Of a stretch of 6,261 bases of DNA, positions 1-5,780 are shown piece after piece (positions within the stretch are counted from its first letter, which is position 1; every line of letters starts with the position of its first letter). The notes under the pieces were generated by a model. The model worked only from the letters and a program-made list of their open reading frames with translations. It was not told where the DNA came from and made no database searches. The position numbers and the translations under genes were made by a program. The DNA is from Pseudomonadales bacterium (GTDB lineage: Bacteria > Pseudomonadota > Gammaproteobacteria > Steroidobacterales > Steroidobacteraceae): contig JAGRJB010000428.1 in NCBI GenBank assembly GCA_020442965.1, positions 1 to 6,261 on the forward strand, in the 5' to 3' direction.

Positions 1-583
1 CGTGCTGGTCGAGCGCCTTTCGGCGGGCGAGTTGGATGTCGTTATCGCGCTAATACCGGACAATCTCGACGAACAGGACTTCAGAATCCGCTACCTGTTC
101 GACATCCCGGGCAGTGTCGTCGTCGGTCCGGAGCATCCGCTCTGCGGGCTGTCGATGGCGCCGCTCGCCGAGCTAGCTAAGTATAAGTGGATCGCCCTGG
201 AGTTGGAGACGACCGGATACTTGTCTCGGCACTTCGGTTCCTTCGATCTGCGCGCGCCGGATGTCCCGATTAGAACCGATTCGCCCGTGCTCATGAAAGA
301 GCTGTTGCGTGCCAGTTCGCTGGTTGGGCTGGCACCGATTCGTCTGTTCAGGAACGAGATTGCACAAGGCGAACTGGTCAGGCTGACGAGCGAGCTCGAT
401 CCGCTGACCGCTCGCGGCTGCCTGATTCACCGCAAGGAACTCGAGCACTCGCCGCAGATGGGCGTATTTGTCGAGACTCTGCTTGCCGCCGTGCTAGCTA
501 CTGTAGTGCCCGATCCTCTCGCATGCCCAAAGCGCATGCAGACGACTCAAAAGGAATTGGCTTCAGCGGCGTCTGTTCGGTAA
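1..583 (+). CDS. LysR-type transcriptional regulator, C-terminal effector-binding domain (5' partial)
   Basis: The reading frame is open to the left edge and ends at TAA 581-583, so the real start lies outside the window; the GTG at base 2 is only an internal Val codon. The visible 193 residues begin with 'VERLSAGELDVVIAL', which matches the first strand of the LysR substrate-binding fold. Next comes a segment like 'FDIPGSVVVGPEHPL', typical of the family's domain I, and then the second subdomain ('SSLVGLAPIRLF'), which returns to the hinge near 'GELVRL'. About 120-130 N-terminal residues, including the winged helix-turn-helix, are missing because of the window edge, not a mutation. Such proteins are cytoplasmic, ligand-responsive regulators. 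Many are transcribed divergently from their targets, but this one points the same way as the receptor gene 81 bases downstream, which it plausibly controls (inference). Family call is firm; ligand unknown. Confidence 0.9.
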   Translation, partial: VLVERLSAGELDVVIALIPDNLDEQDFRIRYLFDIPGSVVVGPEHPLCGLSMAPLAELAKYKWIALELETTGYLSRHFGSFDLRAPDVPIRTDSPVLMKELLRASSLVGLAPIRLFRNEIAQGELVRLTSELDPLTARGCLIHRKELEHSPQMGVFVETLLAAVLATVVPDPLACPKRMQTTQKELASAASVR

Positions 584-646
584 GTATCGAATCCTCGGGT
601 CGGCGTGTTGCGCGTGCCGTGACTCGAATGGCTGATACAACTTTCT

Positions 647-655
647 GGAAAGGGA
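647..655 (+). promoter_or_regulatory. Ribosome binding site of the TonB-dependent receptor gene
   Basis: The purine-rich GGAAAGGGA lies 9 bases before the ATG at 665 and supports that start, which is also the one that gives a proper signal peptide. The 81-base gap from 584 to 664 shows no convincing -35/-10 pair and no terminator. A 6-bp direct repeat TCGAAT occurs at 587-592 and 624-629, possibly by chance. Confidence 0.6.
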
Positions 656-664
656 CTGAGAATA

Positions 665-3148
665 ATGCTGCCCAAAATTCAACGGTCGCGAGCGGTGACG
701 ATTGCCCTTCAGGGTGGAACCGTAGCCGCCATGGTGGGTCTGGCCACGCTCACTCCACAGGTGTCGCACGGGCAGCAGCAAACCGAGACGGCCGCGCTGC
801 AAGAAGTCACCGTCACGGCGCGCAAGCGCGCAGAGAATGTCCTAGACGTGCCGATTGCTATCACCGCGATCAACGCCGAGGAGATTGCACGTGCGGGCAT
901 CACGAGTGTCAATGACCTGAATACGATTGCTCCGGGCCTGGATTTCCAAGGCACGATCGGTAACGGTCCAGGCGGTCGCTCGCAGGGCACGATTTCATTC
1001 CGTGGCATGGTGCCCACGACCGGGTTAGCGCGCGAGGCATCGGGTTCCCTCTTCGTTGACGGTACGTTCGTACCCGCGGGCCTGCAGTCGGTCGACATGT
1101 CCGACGTCGAACGCATCGAAGTGCTGCGCGGCCCGCAGAACGGCTACTTCGGGCGCAGCACGTTTGGCGGGGCGATCAATCTGATTACCCGCACGCCGCG
1201 CGAAGAGCCCATGGGCGAGATCGACGTCTGGGGAGGTTCCTATGACTCGTTCGGCTTCAACGCCAGCTTTGAGGGCGCGCTGTTGCCAGGTAAGTTGACC
1301 GGCCGCCTGCAGGCGAAGTTCGACGAGCGCGGGGGCCAGTTCACGGCGTCCGACGGCGGCAAGCTCGGCGCCGAGCAGACGAAGTCTGTCACCGCAACGC
1401 TGTATGCAACACCGACCGACAATTTGTGGGTGCGGCTGCGTGCCCACCTGCAGGAAGACAATGATGGCCCTTCCGCGATATCGTACATCCGTGGCCTGGA
1501 GTACGGCTCGCTGTGCCCGGGCGAAACTTTCCACGGCGCAGACGCCAACGGCAACAGCAGGACGTTCTCTCTGAGTCGGCCGTACTTCTGCGGCTCGAAT
1601 CCCCTGCCTTCGCTCGCATCGCTGGGGGACTCCTTCATTACAGCCAATACCAGCACGCATCCGGCGGTGCTTGCGTCGATTGGCCAACCGAACCTTTTTT
1701 ATGATCTCCTCGCCCACAATTCATCGAACAACCGATACGTGGCCTCGGCACCCCATATGACCGACTACGGCCTGCGCCGCAAAGTTACCCGTCTCTCTTT
1801 GCAGTCCGAATACACGTTCGCCAACGAGATCACGCTATCGGGCGGTGTGGGCTATGACGATGTCCCACAGATGTCCGTGTATGACGTCGATCGGAGCAAT
1901 CAAGAGAATGCTTTCTCGATCCTGCCAGAACTGGCTGACTCAGTATCGGCAGAGCTCAGGCTGTCCTCCGGCCAGAAACAGCGGCTGCGCTGGATGGTCG
2001 GTGCCAGCTACTTCGAGCAGCACCGCGAATCCCAGCAGATCGGCTACCAGATCAACGTTGCCTTCGGCGCTCCGCTGCCGATGGCTGGCTTCGCCAACAG
2101 CATTACGGACGAAACCTCCAAAGTGCCCGCGCTGTTCGGATCGATTGAATACGATATTCTCGACAACCTGACGGCGGGTGCTGAACTGCGCCGACAAAAG
2201 GACGAGACTACTAACGTCAATCACACGACCAACACGACGTCGAGCTTCTCGTTCGAGGACAGCCTGCCGCGCGTGTTCGTGAGATACGAGCCGTTGCCCG
2301 ATCTGAACCTGTACGCTACCTGGGGCAAGGGCGTCGCCCTCGGCCAGTTGAACGGCAACTTTGCAAACGCCACGCCAGCGCAGCAACAGGAAGTTTGCGC
2401 GCAGGTCTCGTACTGCGGCGAACTGGCACCTCTGCCAGAAGTCGAGAATTTTGAATTGGGCATCAAGCATCGGCTGCTCGACGGTCGTCTGCAATATTCG
2501 CTGGCTGCCTACCAGATGGACTGGACGAACATCAACACGGGCATTTCGGTCATCGTCAGCACCTCGCCATTCGTGCTTGGTGTCATTGCGCCGAACGACG
2601 CCAAGATGAAGGGCGTCGAGTTAGAAGCAAGTATGCTGATCACCGATGCCTGGACGGTTGGTCTCGCCCTGAATCTCATGGACAATACGTACAAGCAGTT
2701 CTACAACGCGACGCTCGCCTCACTGACCTCTGGGGTCAGCCGCTTCGACGGCAACGAGTTGCCGAAGTCGCCGAGCGAGACCGCGTCCCTGACAACGACT
2801 TACAGCGGTCACCTGGGCAGCCAATGGAGCTGGTTCGCGCGTGCCGACGTCCACTACACCGGCGCGATGTGGGATAGCGAGGCAAATATCTTCCAGACCG
2901 ATGCCTACACCAAGGTAAATACGCGTCTCGGATTCGAGAAAGGTGACGGTCTAGGTATAGAGGTGTTCGTGTCGAACTTGTTCGACGATGACAGCTGGAC
3001 CTATTCGAGTCGAAGCACGTCTTTGTCGGAGCCTGGTGCGTTATTGCTGGTGCCCTACGGCGCATCGCCCGCGACCACGGTGCAGGGCGCAAACCTCGGC
3101 CCGTCGAGAAAGCGTGAAATCGGCTTCAGGCTGACTTACAAGTTCTGA
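665..3148 (+). CDS. TonB-dependent outer-membrane receptor
   Basis: This 827-residue protein is a complete TonB-dependent receptor: a 22-strand outer-membrane barrel with an N-terminal plug, powered by TonB-ExbB-ExbD. A Sec signal peptide covers about residues 1-36 (basic KIQRSR, hydrophobic stretch, cleavage near SHG/QQQ). The TonB box 'EVTVTA' is at 47-52. The plug spans about 55-180 and carries the hallmark 'DVERIEVLRGPQNGYFGRST' at 147-166, followed by 'GGAINLITRTP'. The barrel fills the rest and ends in 'GFRLTYKF', with the terminal Phe expected for BAM-mediated assembly. Long predicted loops hold two Cys pairs (LCPGE...YFCGS and EVCAQVSYCGE) that could form disulfides. The family is often annotated as iron-complex receptors, but in sphingomonads and relatives many members take up organic substrates. 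No siderophore gene is visible, and the downstream hydrolases argue for an organic ligand (inference). Substrate unassigned. Confidence 0.95.
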   Translation: MLPKIQRSRAVTIALQGGTVAAMVGLATLTPQVSHGQQQTETAALQEVTVTARKRAENVLDVPIAITAINAEEIARAGITSVNDLNTIAPGLDFQGTIGNGPGGRSQGTISFRGMVPTTGLAREASGSLFVDGTFVPAGLQSVDMSDVERIEVLRGPQNGYFGRSTFGGAINLITRTPREEPMGEIDVWGGSYDSFGFNASFEGALLPGKLTGRLQAKFDERGGQFTASDGGKLGAEQTKSVTATLYATPTDNLWVRLRAHLQEDNDGPSAISYIRGLEYGSLCPGETFHGADANGNSRTFSLSRPYFCGSNPLPSLASLGDSFITANTSTHPAVLASIGQPNLFYDLLAHNSSNNRYVASAPHMTDYGLRRKVTRLSLQSEYTFANEITLSGGVGYDDVPQMSVYDVDRSNQENAFSILPELADSVSAELRLSSGQKQRLRWMVGASYFEQHRESQQIGYQINVAFGAPLPMAGFANSITDETSKVPALFGSIEYDILDNLTAGAELRRQKDETTNVNHTTNTTSSFSFEDSLPRVFVRYEPLPDLNLYATWGKGVALGQLNGNFANATPAQQQEVCAQVSYCGELAPLPEVENFELGIKHRLLDGRLQYSLAAYQMDWTNINTGISVIVSTSPFVLGVIAPNDAKMKGVELEASMLITDAWTVGLALNLMDNTYKQFYNATLASLTSGVSRFDGNELPKSPSETASLTTTYSGHLGSQWSWFARADVHYTGAMWDSEANIFQTDAYTKVNTRLGFEKGDGLGIEVFVSNLFDDDSWTYSSRSTSLSEPGALLLVPYGASPATTVQGANLGPSRKREIGFRLTYKF

Positions 3149-3189
3149 CGATAGAGCCGAACGACGAGCGTTGTGCGCGTCGCTTAGCT

Positions 3190-3229
3190 GTCGGCGGGCT
3201 CGGGGGATTACTCGCGTGGGCCCGTCGTC
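3190..3229 (+). terminator. Weak hairpin downstream of the receptor gene
   Basis: Starting 42 bases past the receptor stop, GTCGGCGGGCTC (3190-3201) can pair in RNA with GGGCCCGTCGTC (3218-3229) across a 16-base loop: nine Watson-Crick pairs, two G-U pairs and one U-U mismatch. No U-run follows, so it is not a textbook intrinsic terminator. It could slow transcription or protect the 3' end of the receptor mRNA. Low confidence. Confidence 0.25.
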
Positions 3230-3253
3230 TCGATCTACTACCTTGGCAGAGCC

Positions 3254-3265
3254 CCGTTGCAACGG
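3254..3265. promoter_or_regulatory. Perfect 12-bp palindrome, candidate operator
   Basis: CCGTTGCAACGG is its own reverse complement and lies in the gap between the receptor and the hydrolase operon, 195 bases before the hydrolase start. Palindromes like this are common operator cores for dimeric repressors or activators. A perfect 12-mer is expected about once or twice by chance in a window this size, so only its intergenic position makes it notable. No clear promoter hexamers were found beside it. Confidence 0.25.
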
Positions 3266-3355
3266 ATTGTTCCGTCATGCGCTAGACGTAGCAAGTGAAG
3301 CGCAACTGACAGCGTGCACCGGGACCAGCATGGCCGGCGAATTTCGCGCATCAGA

Positions 3356-3463
3356 ATGGACAACGTCGTCAAACTTGAATACCTGCAGAACCCGGACAGG
3401 AAGCGGCAGGTGATGCGTACGCCGTGCTTGCTGCGGCTACGAACATCAGGAGAACGCCAATGA
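3356..3463 (+). CDS. Possible 35-residue small ORF overlapping the hydrolase start
   Basis: ATG 3356 opens a frame of 35 residues (MDNVVKLEYLQNPDRKRQ... ending SGERQ) that stops at TGA 3461-3463. The stop overlaps the hydrolase start as ATGA, the arrangement used for translational coupling. The frame is also open upstream to the stop at 3296-3298, so it could instead be the remnant of a longer gene. No clear Shine-Dalgarno sequence precedes the ATG, no family is recognised and there is no signal peptide or membrane segment. The hydrolase has its own ribosome binding site inside this frame, so coupling is not required. It may be a leader peptide, a gene remnant or chance. Confidence 0.2.
   Translation: MDNVVKLEYLQNPDRKRQVMRTPCLLRLRTSGERQ
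3448..3453 (+). promoter_or_regulatory. Ribosome binding site fixing the hydrolase start at 3460
   Basis: AGGAGA ends 6 bases before ATG 3460. The longer in-frame alternative, GTG 3424, has no comparable site and would place 12 extra residues before the signal peptide, so ATG 3460 is preferred. Confidence 0.75.
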
Positions 3464-4518
3464 CTTGCTTGTGCCGACGGATGATCTCGACAATGTTGTT
3501 AGTCGGTGCGCTGGGTTCCGCCCATGTAACATTGCCAGCTCACGCGGCGGACAATGCTACGGCGTGCGAGCCCAAGTCTGCGGGCACGATCACGTACGAC
3601 GAAATTGTGGCGAAATACGCTGATGTGGATTCGAAGTTCGTGACTCTGGAGGGACTCGATGGCATCCGGGTCCACTACAAGGACCAGGGATCGGGGCCCG
3701 CAATCCTGTTGATTCATAGCTCGGGCGGCGACCTCAAGGACTGGGACACCTGGGTCAGCGTGCTGAGCCAGAACTATCGCGTGGTGCGTCTCGATCTTCC
3801 GGCCTTCGGTCTCACCGGGCCGGTGCCTAGTGGTAACTACTCAGTCGACCGGTACCTGATGCTGGTCGACGCCCTCATGGACAGTCTCGGAGTAGATCGC
3901 TTTGCGATCGTCGGTTCTTCCTACGGCGGGCTGGTGGCATTCCGCTATGCCGGCACCAGGACTGATCGCGTCGCCGCGCTGATCCTCGTGAGCTCGGCGG
4001 GGATTGAATACGGTGGTCACGGAGGTACCGTGGAGAAGCCACGCGATCCAGCTGGGGTATTCAAGCCTGTGCTCATGACGTCCGATATGGTGCGGGCGAG
4101 CTTCAACACGATCGTCAACGACCCTGCCAGGATCACGCCCGAACTCGTGCAGCGCAAGACGGATTACGCCAATGTCGTTGGCCGGGACTACGAGGCTTTT
4201 CTGGCGACGCGACTCTACGAGCGGGGCAATCCCCAGCGTGTGCTCGGCCACGTACGCGCACCTGCGCTGGTTATGTGGGGGAGTGCCAGCAAAGCACTCT
4301 ATGTCGAGACGGCCCAGGCGTTCGTGGACGGCATGAAGAACGCCGCGAGTACCAAGAAGATCATCTATGAAGGGGGAGGGCACTTGCTGCACATCGAGCG
4401 CCCGGAACAAACGGCCCGGGACGCACAGGCCTTTCTCGACTCGACGGTCGGCCGCCGAGCCGTCCGGGGGCCGGACCACGAATCGATCCGTCAGCGGCCA
4501 ACTACTCCGGCGCACTGA
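3460..4518 (+). CDS. Secreted alpha/beta hydrolase with an unusual catalytic acid
   Basis: The 352-residue protein has a Sec signal peptide (RR near the start, hydrophobic 'MISTMLLVGALG', cleavage after LPAHA near residue 29), so it should act in the periplasm. The alpha/beta-hydrolase fold starts near residue 65: 'GIRVHYKDQGSGPAILLIH' then oxyanion-region HSSGG (86-90), 'RLDLPAFGLTG', and the nucleophile elbow G-S-S-Y-G with Ser154. A helical cap lies around residues 190-255, and the catalytic His308 sits in 'EGGGHLLHIERPEQ'. In close relatives the acid is the Asp of 'WGxxD'; here the motif is WGSAS, giving Ser277. Glu183, just after the preceding core strand ('LILVSSAGIEYGG'), sits where haloalkane dehalogenases such as LinB and DhaA keep their catalytic Glu. 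The 25 or so residues after 'AQAFLDS' are a polar tail. Esterase, lactonase or C-C hydrolase activity are all possible; substrate unknown. It opens the probable operon with the nitrilase and DUF1838 genes. Confidence 0.9.
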   Translation: MTCLCRRMISTMLLVGALGSAHVTLPAHAADNATACEPKSAGTITYDEIVAKYADVDSKFVTLEGLDGIRVHYKDQGSGPAILLIHSSGGDLKDWDTWVSVLSQNYRVVRLDLPAFGLTGPVPSGNYSVDRYLMLVDALMDSLGVDRFAIVGSSYGGLVAFRYAGTRTDRVAALILVSSAGIEYGGHGGTVEKPRDPAGVFKPVLMTSDMVRASFNTIVNDPARITPELVQRKTDYANVVGRDYEAFLATRLYERGNPQRVLGHVRAPALVMWGSASKALYVETAQAFVDGMKNAASTKKIIYEGGGHLLHIERPEQTARDAQAFLDSTVGRRAVRGPDHESIRQRPTTPAH

Positions 4519-4580
4519 AAACGAGAGGCGTCATCTGGGCCGCGGAAGAGCTGAATCGCTGGCTGGCGCGACCGTCGGCC

Positions 4581-4586
4581 GGAGGA
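4581..4586 (+). promoter_or_regulatory. Ribosome binding site fixing the nitrilase start at 4595
   Basis: GGAGGA, a near-consensus Shine-Dalgarno sequence, ends 8 bases before ATG 4595. The frame stays open upstream to 4367, inside the hydrolase gene, but that stretch has no such site and would bury the Tat signal 76 residues into the protein. Confidence 0.85.
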
Positions 4587-4594
4587 GCGAGAGC

Positions 4595-5752
4595 ATGACA
4601 AACTGTGGGGACGAAAGCCTGGAGTCATCATCGCGACGGCGGATACTGACCACGGGCGCGCTTGGCGCGGCTGCCGTGGCCTTGGGCGTCGATGCGTCGG
4701 CGGCCGGTGCCGGTGCCGGTGTCAAACCGGTACGTGTGGTCGCCGGCGGAATCTATGAGACGGTGCCATTGCGCAGTGACATGCTGCGCATCACGGCCGT
4801 GCAGTCGTTCATGCGGGCGATTCGCGACACCCGGCGCCCCGAGTCGGAGCTGCAAGCCAACCTGCGGCATATGATCGATCTGATCGACATGGCCAATGGC
4901 TTTCCCGGCCGCCAAGATCTGATCTGCTTTCATGAACAGCCGATCATGGGCTGGAATCCGTGGACGCGAGAAGAAGCGCTGCGGGTTGCGATCGAAGTCC
5001 CCGGCCAAGAAACTGAAGCGCTGGGCCGCAAGGCCAAAGAGTATGGTTGTTACATTACCTTTGGAACCTATGCCCGCGATGCAAATTGGCCCGGACATCT
5101 CCTGCTCAACGGGGTGCTGATCGGCCCGGACGGCAATATCGTCGCCAACCACTGGAAGACTAACAATGCTCGCGGCTTGTTGCCCGGCTGGGACATGTTC
5201 ACCACCTCGATTTACGACGTGCTGGATCGCTATCGTGAGATGTACGGCGAAGACGCGGTGCTGCCGATCGCGCGTACCGATATCGGCAACATTTCCTGCT
5301 CCATCACGCCTGGCCAACCAGACGTGATTCGCGCGTTGGCCATTAAAGGCCTGGAGCTGCGCCTGTCCTCCTCGTCTGGCGGCTACAGCGTCGAGGAGAC
5401 GCAGATCATCGGCCGGCACAATCGCCTGTGGAGCGTTGTCTGCAACCAGTCCATCTCACCCGAACAGCCTGGGTTTCCCGAGTTCTCCGGCTCTGGCGAC
5501 ACGGCGATCTACGAGCCCGGCGGGCGGATTGCGGCACGCGCACGCTCGGCCAACGAGGAGTTTGTGACGACCGGCATTCCGATCGCCGCTTTTCGCCAGT
5601 CCCGGACAGTTCCGCCTGGGGTTCCCATGGAGATGCTGATGCCGGTATTTGCCGGCTACGTGCCGCGTCACCGGGCCAACCTGCAAGCAGACTACATTCC
5701 CGCTGACTCGGCCGACGCGTCACGATATTTCGCCAGAAAAAAAAGCTGGTAG
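4595..5752 (+). CDS. Tat-exported nitrilase-superfamily carbon-nitrogen hydrolase
   Basis: The 385-residue product begins with a twin-arginine signal: 'SSRRRILTT' at 12-20, then 'GALGAAAVALGVDASA' and likely cleavage near residue 36, implying export as a folded protein. The body matches the nitrilase fold. The triad is visible as Glu114 ('LICFHEQPIMGW'), Lys188 ('GPDGNIVANHWKTN') and Cys235 ('TDIGNISCSITPG'), followed by the conserved-style helix 'VIRALAIKGLEL'. Family enzymes use the Cys as nucleophile to hydrolyse amides, carbamoyl groups or nitriles. The segment after the Cys (SITPGQPD) departs from the common CYDxxFPE pattern, and the long 'TTSIYDVLDRYREMYGED' insert before it suggests a distinct subfamily. 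Most relatives are cytoplasmic, so export is unusual. It lies 76 bases after the hydrolase and 28 before the DUF1838 gene. The gene ends in an A8 run (5737-5744) that may allow frameshifting. Amide versus nitrile substrate cannot be decided. Confidence 0.9.
   Translation: MTNCGDESLESSSRRRILTTGALGAAAVALGVDASAAGAGAGVKPVRVVAGGIYETVPLRSDMLRITAVQSFMRAIRDTRRPESELQANLRHMIDLIDMANGFPGRQDLICFHEQPIMGWNPWTREEALRVAIEVPGQETEALGRKAKEYGCYITFGTYARDANWPGHLLLNGVLIGPDGNIVANHWKTNNARGLLPGWDMFTTSIYDVLDRYREMYGEDAVLPIARTDIGNISCSITPGQPDVIRALAIKGLELRLSSSSGGYSVEETQIIGRHNRLWSVVCNQSISPEQPGFPEFSGSGDTAIYEPGGRIAARARSANEEFVTTGIPIAAFRQSRTVPPGVPMEMLMPVFAGYVPRHRANLQADYIPADSADASRYFARKKSW
4703..4720 (+). repeat. Three tandem copies of GCCGGT in the Tat signal/linker region
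   Basis: GCCGGT is repeated three times exactly and encodes Ala-Gly pairs just after the predicted signal-peptide cleavage region of the nitrilase-like protein. The six-base unit keeps frame, so copy number could vary between strains without harming the protein. Confidence 0.7.
5737..5744 (+). other. A8 run forming a possible -1 slippery site at the end of the nitrilase gene
   Basis: In the gene's frame the run reads A-AAA-AAA-A, which contains the heptamer A_AAA_AAA known to promote -1 slippage in bacteria. Without a shift the protein ends RKKSW at TAG 5750. A -1 shift (or one extra A) would continue with 13 residues, KLVAATIPKETQS, and stop at TGA 5782-5784, which overlaps the ATG of the next gene as TGATG. 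No strong stimulatory stem-loop is seen just downstream. Confidence 0.35.
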
Positions 5753-5766
5753 CCGCCACAATCCCT

Positions 5767-5773
5767 AAGGAGA
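5767..5773 (+). promoter_or_regulatory. Ribosome binding site of the DUF1838 gene with tandem GTG-ATG starts
   Basis: AAGGAGA lies 7 bases before GTG 5781 and 10 bases before the adjacent in-frame ATG 5784. Either codon is usable and the choice changes the protein by one residue only. Confidence 0.8.
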
Positions 5774-5780
5774 CACAATC

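Larger units (their letters stand above)
3149..3459 (+). other. 311-base intergenic region between receptor and hydrolase operon
   Basis: No convincing full-length gene is seen here. It holds the weak hairpin at 3190-3229, the palindrome at 3254-3265, a small stem TGCGCT/AGCGCA (3278-3283 with 3299-3304, 15-base loop) and a short reading frame at 3356-3463. Its length is compatible with a separate promoter for the hydrolase-nitrilase-DUF1838 group, but no good sigma-70 pair could be picked by eye. No tRNA or riboswitch-like pattern was recognised. Confidence 0.4.

Noticed and set aside
521..539. GCATGC repeated with a 7-base loop near the end of the LysR gene, possible hairpin
   Set aside because: Lies within coding sequence, six-base stem only, no T-run; most likely chance.
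1025..1717. Long minus-strand open frame (230 codons) opposite the receptor gene
   Set aside because: It lies wholly inside a clear receptor gene, its translation is Arg/Ala-rich with no recognisable fold, and such shadows are common in GC-rich coding DNA.
3278..3304. TGCGCT/AGCGCA inverted repeat
   Set aside because: Six-pair stem with a 15-base loop and no T-run; too weak to call a terminator or regulatory RNA.
3171..3413. 80-codon plus-strand frame in the gap after the receptor
   Set aside because: No ribosome binding site, low-complexity Ser/Thr/Arg-rich translation and no recognised family; treated as non-coding.
3424..3459. Alternative GTG start of the hydrolase
   Set aside because: No Shine-Dalgarno sequence at a useful distance; AGGAGA correctly precedes ATG 3460.
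3841..4515. Minus-strand open frame (224 codons) opposite the hydrolase gene
   Set aside because: Shadow of the hydrolase coding sequence; composition is Arg/His-rich and no domain is recognised.
4367..4594. Upstream extension of the nitrilase frame into the hydrolase gene
   Set aside because: GGAGGA before ATG 4595 and the Tat signal directly after it fix the start; the extension would overlap 152 bases of the hydrolase gene and hide the signal.
4628..5419. Long minus-strand open frame (263 codons) opposite the nitrilase gene
   Set aside because: It is antisense to a gene with intact family motifs, and its translation shows no family features, signal or ribosome binding site worth keeping.
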